Shown piece after piece: positions 11,094 to 22,339 of a stretch of DNA of 64,000 nucleotides (its first letter is position 1; each line of letters starts with the position of its first letter). Origin of the DNA: Ganoderma boninense (lineage: Eukaryota; Basidiomycota; Agaricomycetes; Polyporales; Polyporaceae); contig CM035314.1 in the NCBI GenBank assembly GCA_002900995.3, positions 2,202,115 through 2,266,114 on the forward strand, in the 5' to 3' direction. A program made the translations under genes and the position numbers. The notes below the pieces were generated by a model, which worked only from the letters and a program-made list of their open reading frames with translations, had not been told where the DNA came from and ran no database searches.

Positions 11094-12165
11094 CTAGTTG
11101 GTTGCGAACTGAAGATCGTCGGACCACGATGCATACTCCTTCACCTCGCGCGTGAGCTGCTCCACGTACTCCGTAATGCGCGCGTTGCAGTCCTTGCCAA
11201 GAAGCAGGCGGAGGGGCGGGCTCGGGAGCAGGCTGAGCTCGTAGATCTTATGGACGCCCTTCTCGGGGTCGCTCCACCGCGACATCATTATATCCTTGTT
11301 CCTGCCTTCCTCAAACCACTTGCGCAACATTCCTGCTGGGTTCGTCTCACCGACGTACGCGGGGTGCTGCGGCATCATCTGGAACTTCTGGATGAGCTCC
11401 GTGACGAAGCCGCCAGGGAGGACAGACGATATCTAGGGAGACGGTGTGTGCCGTCAGCTCTGGTATGGCTATGTACTCATAAAATGGAGGGACTAATACT
11501 GACCTTGATGTTCCACGAAGGATCCATCTCCTTGCTCAAGGTCTCGGTGAAGCCCTCCAGAGCTAAGCATCGCGCAAAGACGTGAGCATCATCGCACTCT
11601 TCTTACGACGCGAACTGGTGGTCGAGCATGCTCACCGTGCTTCGCAGAACAATAGAAGCTCATCATGGGCGTCGCAGTCAAGCCGACAGCTGCACTGTTC
11701 TGGATGAGGCGGCCGCCCTGCGGGGTGTTCTCGTCGCGGAAGAAGCGGACCGCCTCCTGCGAGACGTGCGCCGCGCCCCAGAAGTCGACCTCGAACAAGT
11801 CGCGGGCGACGTCGTCCGGGATGCCCTCCGCCTCGCCCGTGAGAGTGTACCCGGCGTTGTTGAACACCACGTCAACGCGTCCGAACACCTCCTTGGCCTT
11901 CGCGAAGGCGGCCTTGATCTCGGCAGGCTTGGTGACGTCGAGACGGGTTACAAGGAGCTGTTCGTGGGTATACTTGGACGCGAAGTCGCCGAGGACCTCG
12001 GGCTTCCGAAGGGTCGCGACGACACGGTCGCCGCGCGCAAGAGCGCAGCGGGCCATCTGAAGGCCGAAGCCGGAGGATGTGCCGGTTACTGCAAGTACGG
12101 TCAGTGGGAATATTAGGTTTTCGAGGAGTAAGTGACTCACTGAGCCAAACACGAGCAGAAGACAT
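11094..12165 (-). CDS. Short-chain dehydrogenase/reductase, copy B (intact)
   Basis: NAD(P)-dependent oxidoreductase of the classical SDR fold and the cleanest copy in the cluster. The first exon (12165-12141) gives MSSARVWL. A short intron is followed by TGTSSGFGLQMARCALARG, then RKPEVLGDF, RLDVTKP, VVFNNAGYT, DFWGAAHVSQEAVRFFRDEN, IQNSAAVG and the active-site FYCSAKH. Later exons read EGFTETL with DPSWNIKV, then LPGGFVTELIQKF, and the gene ends YASWSDDLQFATN. Gly-rich loop, NNAG, catalytic Ser, Tyr and Lys are all present, and no frame break was found. It is the best reference for judging its decayed neighbours. Substrate unknown. Confidence 0.9.
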
Positions 12166-12755
12166 TGCGAAGGAGAAACAGGACGATGAGGTCGAAGTGT
12201 CACTAGGTCCACCTCCTGAGGCCCCTCCATTTTATACACGGACCAGCGTGCCTGCACATCGACATTGGCATGCAGCCCAGATTGTATGCTGGCTAACCAT
12301 GATCATGCAGCAATTGAAACGCAGTAGCATCGTGATGTCCGACCTAGCGCTGTCCAGTTCCGGTGGAAGTCGTCTCGGCAATCGTCTCCGATCGGACCCG
12401 GTTTAGCACCAGCGCTTTCCGTACGAGAGATTACCGGTCGGGCATGCGCCTTGACTTCGTAACCCTGCCAGGCTCGACACGGACACGCGCGTCCTCTCGC
12501 ATTAATTCAAGGATCGTGTTGGGCCTTGGATATGGCATACCAATACGGGCGACGATCTCAGGCTTCGTCCCCTTCAACTTGACATGGGCGTTCCACCTTC
12601 CCGTGCGACGATTTTGGACGAACAGACTCAATCTCTACTCGTTAGGGTGGAAGGGCGCTTTCTGCACCCCATGCTGCTCTGTGGGGGTGTGAGCATAGAC
12701 GGGTGGATATGAAAATTCTATGTATGTCCTCCCGTACGTCCATTTTCACTCCGCT
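12166..12755. other. Spacer between SDR copies B and C
   Basis: Upstream region of copy B. A minus-strand open stretch at 12431-12631 (66 codons, basic, no known domain) is the only frame of note. I cannot tell whether it is a relic or chance. Confidence 0.4.
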
Positions 12756-13819
12756 CTACTTGAGATACTTATCCTTGTCCAACCCCGCAGACCACGACGC
12801 GTACTCTTCCACCTCGCCCAGGAAACTCTTGGCGGCTGTGCGGGCCAGTTCCACACACCCGAGCGGGACGCGGAGCGGCGGCAATGGCAGCATGCTCATG
12901 CGATATATCGCATCCGCCGCCTTCGCGGTGTCTCCCTTCACCTCGTACATCGGGTCGAAGCTCCCGGTGAGGCTCTTCAGGATGGCGTTGCGCGACTTGG
13001 CGACCAGGAGCTCGGGATTGTCGTAGGCGGGGTGGACGGGGACCTTGACCATGGCGCCGACTGCGTTCGTGCCGAAGGCACCGAGACTTATGATCGTTAT
13101 CTATGTTGCAGTACGGTGAGTGCGTCTTGCCCTTGCCGTATCAAGATGGCCTTAGAGCTCACCTTGATGTCCCACTCAGGGTCCACCTCCTTCGCGAGCG
13201 CCTCAGCGAGGCCACCAATCGCTGCCCCACAAGCATCCGTCAGCGCGACACGCCTCGATCCTGTTCAAATCTTCCTGCTTACCATGCTTCGTCGCAGAGT
13301 AAAAACCGCAAGCAGGATATCCGACAAGCTCCGTCCCCGACGTGATCTGGAAGATCCGCCCGCCCTTCCCAGGTACGTTCTCCTCGCGCATGAACCGCAC
13401 CGCCTCCTGCAGGACGTGTGTCGAGCCCCAGAAGTTCACCTCGAACAGCGCCCGCGCGACATCGTCCGGCGTGCCCTCGACCTCGCTCAGAAGCGCCGTC
13501 CCCGCGTTGCTGACGACGACATCGATTCGACCAAATGCCTCCTTTGTCCGCTTGAACGCGGAGAGAATGTCCAGGGGGACGGTGACGTCGACCTTGACTA
13601 CGAGGAGGCGGTCCTTCGGGTACTGAGCGACGAGGTCGCTGAGCATCTCTGGCTTGCGGAGCGTCGCCACCGCGACATCGCCCTTGGCGAGGACATCGCG
13701 GGTCATGTCGAGGCCGAGCCCAGACGAGGAGCCGGTGACTGGGAGACTTGGTGAGTGCTCCCTGTGTTACGATTAGTGGCTCAGCACTTACTGAACCAAA
13801 CTCTAGGAGCAGCCGACAT
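12756..13819 (-). CDS. Short-chain dehydrogenase/reductase, copy C (diverged)
   Basis: SDR with the same exon plan as copies A and B but clearly more diverged. The first exon (from 13819) gives MSAAPRVWF. It is followed by TGSSSGLGLDMTRDVLA, then RKPEMLSDLVAQY, VDVTVPLDI and VVVSNAGTAL (SNAG in place of NNAG). FWGSTHVLQEAVRFMREEN, FQITSGTELVG and the active-site FYSATKH come next. The C-terminal part differs most: it keeps VHPAYDNPE, has an inserted region around SFDPMYEVKGDTAKAADAIY, and ends EEYASWSAGLDKDKYLK. All catalytic residues are present and no frame break was seen. The altered C-terminal substrate-binding part suggests a different substrate from A and B (inference). Confidence 0.87.
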
Positions 13820-14427
13820 GGTGCGAGCGATGCTCAATACGGTGTGAGAAAAGTGTGTGTTGCGCGTTCTGCGTTCTTTCGGTCCTCATCCTCCTCATTT
13901 ATAGAGAAATTTGGGCGGCTTCAGCATCGAGCGAGCGTCTCGCCGCCTCGATCCGCATGTCGTCGCGAATAGCCCTCAGCTCCCCTCAGCGGAGGAGTCA
14001 TTCACGACAAAGCAGGCAACACCTTCCCATTTGGGTCGATTGCGCAATTAACCTGCAGCGATTCACTGAGACGCGAGCGGACACCGAAGCCGACCTGGCG
14101 AATGGAAAGATTTGTTCGGGCGGCATTCGACCGCCCGAGGTGTAGTTCTCACTAATAGGACGGTCTGGAACATGGAACCCGATCCCGGCGTCGTGATTAC
14201 TCAACATTGTCTTCATGGGCACAGAGATGAGGCAGCAAAGGCCCTGACAAAGGTGAGAGCCACGGATAGGAGAATGACGGGATGCTCAGGGCCAAACCGT
14301 CAACAACGCTTATACGCCCTGAGCATCCTAGCAAACAGCGCAGCGGATCATACCACGTCGTCAGTGTTGCGATATTTGCTGGGCTCTCGCGATGCCACTC
14401 TGTCCTGCTCAATGTTTGAAACTAGCA
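13820..14427. other. Divergent spacer between SDR copies C and D
   Basis: Upstream region shared by copy C (-) and copy D (+). No conserved element and no coding signal recognised. Confidence 0.55.
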
Positions 14428-14974
14428 ATGTCTTCTCACGAATCCCGCGTTTGGCTGAGTACGTCTCTGGTTCTCAGCGTGCATCCTACCACTTCCGACT
14501 AAACAGTCCCCAGTGTAGTCACCGGAACTTCTTCAGGCTTCGGCCGCCAGATGGCGCGCGTCGCACTCGCTAACGGCGAACGCGTCATCGCGACGCTCCG
14601 CAAACCTGAGGCGCTCAGCGACTTTGCGGCCAACTACACCGCCGAGCAGCCCCTAGTTCTCCGCCTCGAGGTCTCCAAGTCCGACGAGATCAAGGCCGCC
14701 TTCGCGATTGCAAGGAAGTCTTCGGGCGCGTCGATGTGGTATTCAACAACGCCAGATACGCCGCCGCAGTCGAGGGGCCTCGAGGGCATGCCCGACGAGC
14801 CTGCGCGCACGATGTTCGAGGTCGACTTCTGGGGCGCGACCCACGTCTCGCAGGAGGCGGTCCGCTTCTTCCGCGACGAGAACGAGCCGCAGGGCGGCCG
14901 CCTCATCCAGAATAGTGCTGGGGCTGGGCTGGTGGCCATGCCCGTGTTCGGGTTCTACGCTGCTGCTAAGCATG
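14428..14974 (+). pseudogene. Short-chain dehydrogenase copy D, N-terminal part
   Basis: Exon 1 (14428-14458) encodes MSSHESRVWL. Exon 2 (14519-14974) starts TGTSSGFGRQMARVALANG and continues RKPEALSDFAANY and RLEVSKSDE. It later gives DEPARTMFEVDFWGATHVSQ, VRFFRDENEPQGG and the active-site FYAAAKHG, and ends at a GTGAGT donor exactly where the paralogues splice. Between about 14709 and 14770 it reads out of frame, and the VVFNNA codons are visible one frame over. The following exon is not at the usual 50-60 bases. SDR coding resumes only at 16518, after a segment carrying an antisense kinase-like gene. It is the only plus-strand SDR copy here. Confidence 0.82.
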
Positions 14975-16517
14975 GTGAGTGCAACTTGTTGTTTGATTCG
15001 TGCGAACAGTGAGAGGAGAGCACTAACGCGCAGAGCCAGAGCCAGCCTGTGGGCGTCATGCTGCTCAGGACACCACATCACGTAGCTAGTACAAACATGC
15101 ACGATATACGTTCACATACAAGTCTTTACATATTGACGCATGTCCGATGTCACGACAGCAACTTATACCAAGACTCGTATAACAGCAAAAAGCACCAAGC
15201 ATTAAGTACTCGTGTGAGGTAAAGCAACACATCATCTGCCGCTGGTACTAGATACTAGGGCTGACGCCCGGTGGGAGTGCTGAACGGTGGTAATTCAGCC
15301 CGAGGGTGAGAACAAAATGGAAGAGTGGTGCTTACCGACTGGTTTCGTACCGTACTGAACAAGCCGACCCGACGCGGAGAGTAAAGCCTCTACATCCTCT
15401 GCCCGCCCTTGAGGATACTTGGTCTTCGCGATAAGTGATCGGCGAAAGTGGTCTCGATCTTTCTTGAGTGCGACCTCGATGAATGGAAGCGGCATGAAGC
15501 AGGTCGCCCGGAAATCCAACACCACCACTACTGACCGGCCATCCGGGGTCGTGGTCTTCCTGAAGTTGCCGGGGTCAAAGTCGGAAGGACAAAGTAATCG
15601 ATCGTACTTCGATATATCGCCGTCGAAGTCGATGCTCAGGAGTTTAAAGATCTAACATAGGCCTGAGTTCGCCATAGCACCCTGAGACGTTGGTGAATAC
15701 TACTTACCTTTTGGATGTGATCATAGAAGTCCTGGTCGGATCGATAATTGGCGTTAGGAAACCAGTCGGGGAAGAAAGAGTGTACAATGGAGCTTGTATC
15801 GCTGCCGAAGTATCCGAGTGTCGCGGTTGGTGGTGCGCGAAGACTGATCAACGCCTCGACAGCCCCCGCAACGAGGTCGACGTCGTTCGAATCGCAGTCT
15901 ATACCCTCGACGTACTCCATGGCAATGTACCCAATGGACCACCCGTGATCATCTGCCTCGAACGCACGGAATACGGGAGCAGCTCGTACGTGGGAGACGC
16001 CAGCCTCACGAAGAGCTATGGCTGTCCAATGCTGCATCTGCGCCTCGCCGACGGTAACGTTCGGACCGCATTTGATCCATGCGATTACGGAAGAAGTAGA
16101 AGGGTCGGCGAGTATGGTTCCTCTGGGGAAGTTGAGCTGCTTGCAGTGGGCGACGATGTCCTCGTCGGAGGGCAGTCTCGGGTTGTGTGTAAACTCGTGT
16201 GGTGATGGCGACATGATAACTAGGAGGAAGAATTAGACATGAAGGATCACTATAAGGTAGAAATATGAAGAGAACGACGTACGTGGAAGGACTAAATGGG
16301 TGAGACCAGATTGCGAGAGCAGAGAGATTGCAGAAGGAGTGGGAGCAATGCGACGTTTCCGATGCCAAGATGGCCTCTCGCAATTGCTTTCATAAGCTAT
16401 AGAGCGCTAATTCGGACCTTTCGCATCGCCTAGGGGCAGTGACATGGAGCAAGAAGGAACTTTGCGTAGCCATTGAGAACGACTGACCCTTGGGTGAAGA
16501 CTGAGTACTGATCAAGG
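14975..16517. other. About 1.5 kb segment lying at an intron position of SDR copy D
   Basis: In copies A, B and C the exon ending AKHG is followed by the EGFTET exon after a short intron. In copy D, 1543 bases lie between them, including a complete antisense phosphotransferase gene at 15295-16214. The donor GTGAGT at 14975 is kept. No terminal inverted repeats or target-site duplication were recognised. It may be an insertion into the intron or the product of a rearrangement. Confidence 0.7.
15295..16214 (-). CDS. Aminoglycoside phosphotransferase (APH)-like kinase-fold protein
   Basis: Two exons (16214-15708 and 15651-15295) with a clean 56-base GT-AG intron give 287 residues. It begins MSPSPHEFTHNPRLPSDEDI. 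Kinase-fold landmarks are a Lys in IAWIKCGPNVTVGEAQ, the hinge-like GYIAMEYVEG, a catalytic-loop counterpart CPSDFDPGNF (Asp and Asn kept, the usual leading His replaced) and a metal-binding VVLDF. The C-terminal ATCFMPLPFIEVAL is typical of fungal APH-like proteins. In fungi these are a large uncharacterised family, so a role in drug resistance should not be assumed. The gene sits antisense between the two halves of SDR copy D. No frame damage was seen. Confidence 0.83.
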
Positions 16518-16937
16518 CTTGAGGGCTTCACTGAGACTAGGCTCATTTGCGAGCTGAACCCTGCATGGAACATCAAGGCGAGCGCAACGCCGCGGTCGGT
16601 GATGATTTTGCGCAATGTGGTGCTGACGGCACGTTCCTGTTTCGTCCATTCTCTGCGGCGGCTTCGTCGCCGACTTACGTCCCGCCGCCTACGCGAGGGC
16701 TCACCCACCGTGGCCTTGGTGCGCAACATGCTCGTCGGTCGACCATGGAGAACCAAAAGAAGTTTGGCTTCGGGGACCCCGTGAAAAGGTGTGCAGAAGA
16801 TGTGGGAGCTGAGCAAGCTGGAGAACCCGCCGTTGCGCCTGATGCTCGGCAAGGACATCAACAAGCACGCGATGGAGGACATCGCGCAGCTCACAAAGGA
16901 GATGGGGGAGTACGAGTCGTGGTCGGACCATCTGTGA
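16518..16937 (+). pseudogene. Short-chain dehydrogenase copy D, C-terminal part
   Basis: It resumes the SDR sequence missing from 14428-14974. It reads LEGFTETRLICELNPAWNIK, then a GCGAGC donor where the paralogues have GT. After about 65 bases come SILCGGFVADLRPA and, one frame over, MENQKKFGFGDPVK. After another frame change it gives MWELSKLENPPLRLMLGKDI, and it ends in GEYESWSDHL with TGA at 16935-16937. No AG acceptor precedes the SILCGG exon at the expected place. A GC donor, a lost acceptor and frame breaks together indicate a decayed fragment. Confidence 0.78.
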
Positions 16938-17335
16938 TTCGAGGCTTAGGTAGCTATCCGGGAAACAGGAAGGGCTGATAAGTTGTAAAATCGTTCAGGA
17001 ACAATACACGCCGCCGCCGTGCCAGTCCAAATGGCTGTCTAGACGTCCCTCGAAGCTCGAACTGCACCCATCGTAACCCACCCTTACCTCCACAGAGCTC
17101 CCTGACTTTCCTTTAAAGCATACGTTGATCGCGCGATAGATCCGCTATAGGGTTCGATGCCTGCCGGTCGATAATTTTCCCTGAGTGGTAGGTGGACTTG
17201 CTTCTGCATTTCTCAAGCTCCTCGTCCTTACTCGACAGGCATTAGCACCGAGGTCATATATAATATGCAAACACAAACTGTTCGTGTCTGCACGTAAATG
17301 AAGCCCAGCATGTCTCGTACAAACTGTGATGATCT
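16938..17335. other. Spacer between SDR D tail and SDR E
   Basis: About 400 bases between the convergent ends of fragment D and pseudogene E. No feature recognised. Confidence 0.6.
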
Positions 17336-18335
17336 CTAGTTATTCTCATACTCCAGGTTATCCGACCACGCCGCATACTCGTCCACCTCCTTCGTGAGGT
17401 GCGCGATGTACTCCTTCACATACTCGTTGATGTCCTTTCCCAGCAGCAGCCTGAGCGGCGGGTTCTCCAGCTTGCTCAGCTCGTAGACCTTCTGGATGCC
17501 CTTCGCAGGGTCCCCGAACCCCTCTTCTTCTGGCTCTCCACTGTGCGCCATGGAATCCCCTGCGGAAGGCTGCCGCCGCGTTCGCGGCATCTGTGTACGC
17601 AGGGTGCGGCGGGAACTCCTGGAACGAGCCGGTGCGAACTCGGTCACGAAGCCGCCGAAGAGCACAGAGGAGATCTGGGTCGCGGGCCAGAGTCTGTCAG
17701 CGCTTCTGTGTCGCACGGCGCCCCCCCTCCGCCGTCGTCCTCACCTTGATGTTCCACGCAGGATTCACCTCCTTGTTCAGGGTCTCCGTGAACCCTTCCA
17801 GCGCTGCCACACCCACCCACAACGAGGATCGTCAGCGTCAGTCCACATATACATAGTAGCGTCCCTGGATCAAACTTGTCCGGTGTGCTCACCGTGCTTT
17901 GCAGACGCGTAGAACCCCATCGTCGGAAGTCCGACCCCGCGTGTTCTATGCTCGCCCCGTGCTTCGCAGACGCCTCCTGCGAGACACGTCGGCCCCAGTA
18001 GTTCAGAACAGTCACCACGGGTTCGTCCGACCCCAGCTCGCTAATGTTCTGGATCAGGCGACCACCCTGCGGGCTGTTCTCGTCGCGGAAGAAGCGGCAC
18101 GGCGGGCCTCGACTCGAGGCGAGACGTGCGGCGGTGTACGAGGCCAAGTCGCTTCACCTCGTCGAGGGTGGCGACAACGCGTTCGCCGTTCGCCAGCGCG
18201 ACGCGGGCCATCTCGAGGCCGAAGCCCGAAGATGTACCAGTGACTGCAGAGATGAAGCGTTCAGCGGCTAGGAAACTTCTTCTGTTTTCAAGAAGAGCAG
18301 AGCAGCGTACTCAGCCAAACGCGGGAGATAGACAT
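17336..18335 (-). pseudogene. Short-chain dehydrogenase copy E, internally rearranged
   Basis: It starts like its paralogues (MSISRVWL, intron, TGTSSGFGLEMARVALANG, then ERVVATL). Directly afterwards the middle of the domain, including the NNAG region, is missing. The minus strand then gives FFRDENSPQGGRLIQN near 18090-18045, and only after that NYWGRRVSQEAS near 18010-17965. In intact copies the WGAAHVSQEA block precedes FFRDEN, so the order is reversed. The Tyr of the active site is lost; only AKHG remains near 17960, with a second AKHG-like block near 17905. The C-terminal exons are well kept (NPAWNIKV, FGDPAKGIQKVYELSKLENP) and end SDNLEYENN. A working oxidoreductase is not expected. Confidence 0.83.
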
Positions 18336-19035
18336 TTGCGACGGACGATCAGTGATGTGTAGGAGTGCGAGGTTCTCGCTTCGGAAGCTTGGGCCTCTAT
18401 ATGTATATGCCCCCTGGGGGCTGTTTGCGGTTCGAAAAGCCCATGCGGACGTCGAACATGGTCCTTGTATTCGAAGCAACCAGCGAATATGTAAGCAATC
18501 GGACATGTGGGTGCCAGGATGCGGGGAACTGTCGGCCACGATGTACGACATTGAGGATGAACTCTCCACACGAAATCGCTGTCATGTCTCCCACTCAAAT
18601 AAAGATATGTCCCTCGTACCATATAGTTTCAGCCTTGAAGAGCTTGAGAGCTTGAGACATAGAAGCGGCTTCTAGAGCGCTCGGGTTTCGAGTGGCTCGC
18701 ATTCTGTTGGATTCCCCGTTTAATCGGCTGTCTCCCACGTTGGAACTTCCAGCCCGGGCCTACATCCATCAGTAGAGGGTTCTCCTTCCAAACTGGAACG
18801 GAATACCGATCGGACTTCTGGTGGGACTTCACATGAAATGTAATCGTTTCTCCTATGCACCACGAAGCCTCCGATCGCCGTTTTACCAGCAGTTCATGAC
18901 CACTTCCTGTGGGCGACACTGAAATTAGCTTATGTAGTGATGTTTATATAGATAAGTACACGCGAGGTCCCTAACGGACGCAAGGAAGTCTCGCGCACCG
19001 AATCTCGTGAGCCGCGCCCGCACGGCGCACGCGCT
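18336..19035. other. Spacer between the SDR cluster and the first P450
   Basis: About 700 bases with several short open frames on both strands (for example around 18311-18675) but no recognisable product. It probably holds the 3' flank of P450-1 and the upstream region of SDR E. Confidence 0.5.
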
Positions 19036-21434
19036 CTACAGCGCCTTCACCTTCAACAGCATCTCCGGCTTCGAACTCTCTTCGCCCATCGTGGGGTAGT
19101 TGACGGCGGAGAAGTTCCACGTAATCTCTTGATCCGTCAACTCGAACGCGAACGCCGGCAAAAGAGTGGCAAGCACGACCTCTGCATAGAAAGCGAGCGG
19201 TGGCATAACCGCCGCGTCAGCGTGCATTCAATGGCAGGCAAGTCTTACGATATGGAGCGACGTACTCGTTTCGACCTGCGAGAACATGAAACCGCTGGGG
19301 AGGGGGGCGGCACTCGTTGTTACCAGATATTGAATGTAGGGAGGATGACTGGCTTACATGCACGCGCGAGACCCTGCAGCGAAGGTCATGCTGTCGGTGG
19401 GGACGTGTCGGTGAATACGGGTTCAGCATGAGGGCAGTGACTACAACCACTCACAGATTCGAGTATACCCCCGGAATGTGAGCGTCTTCGACGGCCTTCG
19501 GGAGGCGCGACAGCCAGCGCTCCGGCTTCCACTCGTGCGCGTCGTCGCCCCACAGCTCGGGTGCATCGTTCGCCGCCTGGTAGTGCAGGATGAGGGACGT
19601 GCCCCTCGAGACGATGAGCTCCTTCATGACTGTTCCGTCGCGCCCGCGGACTGGCGTAGCGAGTGGGATGACCGTGTCCTTCAAGGCACTGTGTGTCGCA
19701 ACCAAAGGAGAGCAAGAAGAGAAGAAGAGCCAGCGTCAGGACTACGAGAGCGATAGCGGAAGATGAATCGATAAAGACGTACACTCGCGGTGCGTAGGTG
19801 ACCGGGGCGTGCAGACGGAGCGTCTCACGGCACACGGCGTCGAGGTAGGGGAGCTTGATGAGGTCGTCGTAGGGAATGTCTGTGTCGGCCCCAGGCCCCC
19901 CTTGAGCTTCGACAATCTCAGCGCGAAGCCTCTCCTGTACGGATGGGTTCTCAGCGAGGAGATTGAGAATACGAGAGATTGAGTTCGACGTCGAGTCCAT
20001 GCCCGCAAGGATGAAGGTCCTGAGGATCAGTGAAGATCAGCCACAAACGCGAAAAAGCTAAACGAGCGAAAACTCACGACATATGTGCGAGCAGTTCGTC
20101 ATCCGAAAGTCTGTCCTTCGCCGCTGCTGCCATGTTCGCCTTGACTGTGCAGCATACCGCCTCGTCAATGTTGCTATTGGAGATACCCGAAGGAGAGAGG
20201 GACGTACGACAGACACTCATGATATCTTTTCCTTCTCCGACTTCCTGCAACAGCGCCTCGTCGCCCTTGCTCAAGGCAGCCTTTCTTTCTTCGACGATTC
20301 TCAACGAATACTCGTGAAACGTCTCCGAAATACGTAGTAGACGTTGGAGGTTCCGGAGGGGTATCAGTCGCAACAACCCCTTGATGAACGCATCGGAGAA
20401 CACGTATGTCAACGACTCGAACGCGGACCAGAGGAACTGGAAGGGGCCGTATACAGGGCTTCATCCCCGGGATGAATGTCAAATAAGAGTAAATGACAGT
20501 AAGAAGACGTACAAGAACATCTTCAAGGATTCTCCGTACGGATTGGTAGAGTCCTCGAGGAAGTTGTCAAACGAATATCCCAGCCCGGCTTGCCCAAGAA
20601 TCTCGAGCGTCGTCCGCGCCATCCATGAGTTCATGTCAAGGACCTTTGCACTGCCGTCTGTGGGCACCCGGGAGGCGACTGCGCTTCGCATCTGCCATGA
20701 CCGTCCGCGGCCCTTAGAAATATACTGTCATGTCAAGCACAGTAGTGGTCACTCACTTTGCGCGAAATGTTGTAGAAAATGTGGCTCATATCGCGAAGGT
20801 TGCTGTTTGAGAACACCGGCATCATCACCTTCCGTTGCCTCTTGTGCTGCGTGCCTCCCGTGCTCCAGCAGGCTGGGACCGAGAAGGATGACGAGGGCAC
20901 TGAGGAAGATAAATGGCCATCAGCCCAAGCCGACGGAAGAAAAAGAAGATCCGTACTTGGAAGGAGCAAGATCTTTCCCAAAGGATTCCTGATCCTTGAC
21001 TCCGACTGCTTGTAGGGCCTTCACATCGTGAATCACCAGCCAGCGTTTCTGCATCGTGGTTGGTGCGTTCAATGTCACAGCCGAGGACACATTCGTGCAG
21101 TAGAACTAGACTCACACCAAGCACACCTTTGATCAGAGAGACCGCTCCATACGTCTCGGTGAGATGCGCGCGAAACTTCCCTGCGGTCCGAGTTGCGAAG
21201 AACTGGGAAAGGTTGCCTGCCAATCCACCAATGTCAGTGCCATTCCACCCGTCCGAATCAGACGTGGCACCAGCCGCCCGACGTGGTATCGGTATCTCAC
21301 TCACCAGTCAAGAAGGAGGCCGCGGGCGGGCCGGGGACATTATCGAGAGGAGATGGGAGGAGATAGGTGCCGAGAACTTTAATCCCGGCGAATAGGATCC
21401 CGAATACTGCCACTAGGGGGAGAAGCGCCGACAT
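19036..21434 (-). CDS. Cytochrome P450 monooxygenase 1 (LLKG/SLIKG subgroup)
   Basis: Membrane-anchored microsomal P450, start at 21434. The signal anchor MSALLPLVAVFGILFAGIKV is followed by the hinge PLDNVPGPPAASFLTG. Later exons give ETYGAVSLIKGVLG, KRWLVIHDVKALQAVGVKDQ, THKRQRK-like QHKRQRKVMMPVFSNS, and LEILGQAGLGYSFDNF. The oxygen-binding I-helix is LAGMDSTSN, the K-helix CRETLR, and the PERF-like region HEWKPERW. The haem loop FAAGSRACIGG is built from two exons and holds the Cys ligand. It ends MGEESSKPEMLLKVKAL. About a dozen introns are present. One frame break lies near 20870, just before STGGTQHKRQRK. Substrate unknown. P450-3, -4 and -6 are its relatives in this window. Confidence 0.88.
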
Positions 21435-22339
21435 GATGTTGATGCTTTCGCTGGGCTACGGGGGCGCGGAGGGGGAATGCAGATCCTGCGGATTCGTGCT
21501 GAACTTCCTTATAACCCCGATACCTTAAGTTGCGGGACCGAGAAGCGCGGGAAAGGGAGCGACTTCTATGGTGTGGTGAGTCACTGTCAGAGGTTCTTGG
21601 CTTCTAACCTTGACCTTCACGCGTTGTCCGGTAGAGCGGCTAGTGGCCATCGTGCCAGTGGCAGAGGCGCCGAGATTGACTCGAAAACGGATTCATTCGC
21701 GTCACAGTGCAGTGCAGTGCAGTGCGAAACAGCTGAGTCGGCGGATAGCATCCCTGAGGGGGCGAGGTGAACGAGACGCTTGGACTGTGAAAATCCGAAT
21801 GGACAACGTAAATGTGTTGTTCTGGTGACACACGAAGAAGCGAACGCACCGAGTTGGAGCCGAGATCGGTGGCCAACGATGGGCCTTCAAGCTTCGCGTG
21901 TTGTTCGGATAAGCCAATCCTGAAGAGGAGATCGGCTGTGACGTGGTAGGAAACCTTAACCACGAATAGGAAGTACTTGCCCATTTCGAAGTCGAACCAT
22001 CATTTGAACGCAATCGGAGTCGTTGAAAGCCGCTCGAGATCTTCGCTCCGTTGCGGCTCCGACTCGGACGTCATGCTGCACGGACCTTCGGCATTACACG
22101 TCTCTTTTTTGTTGTCGTTCCCTCCCTCCGCATGTTTCATACGTTGACCTAACAAAGCTTCTCTTCAGCTTAGATCGGCCTGGATGAAGATAATACAGCA
22201 GGTCTACACCGAGTCATTGTTCGCCACTACAGGATGTCGGACAGAACTCATCTCCGATCTGACTCGGAAGAAAGGATCGGATAGTAGCACTGAGAGCGAC
22301 TCTCATCGCGGTTGTTTGCCTGTCCAATTGCATCGCTGC
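21435..22339. other. Spacer between P450-1 and the P450 relic
   Basis: Upstream region of P450-1. It contains a short run of four GTGCA units near 21704-21723 and no recognisable gene. Confidence 0.55.

Noticed and set aside
15295..16214. Calling the APH-like gene an antibiotic-resistance gene acquired from bacteria
   Set aside because: It has a fungal-type intron and belongs to the large fungal APH-like family. Nothing in the sequence shows recent bacterial transfer or drug specificity.
17140..17180. A GGTTCGA-containing stretch as a possible tRNA T-arm
   Set aside because: No matching acceptor stem, D-arm or anticodon arm could be placed at the right distances.
21704..21723. GTGCA tandem run as a possible CRISPR-like or regulatory array
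   Set aside because: Only about four uninterrupted five-base units without spacers: a microsatellite. CRISPR arrays are also not expected in a fungal nuclear genome.
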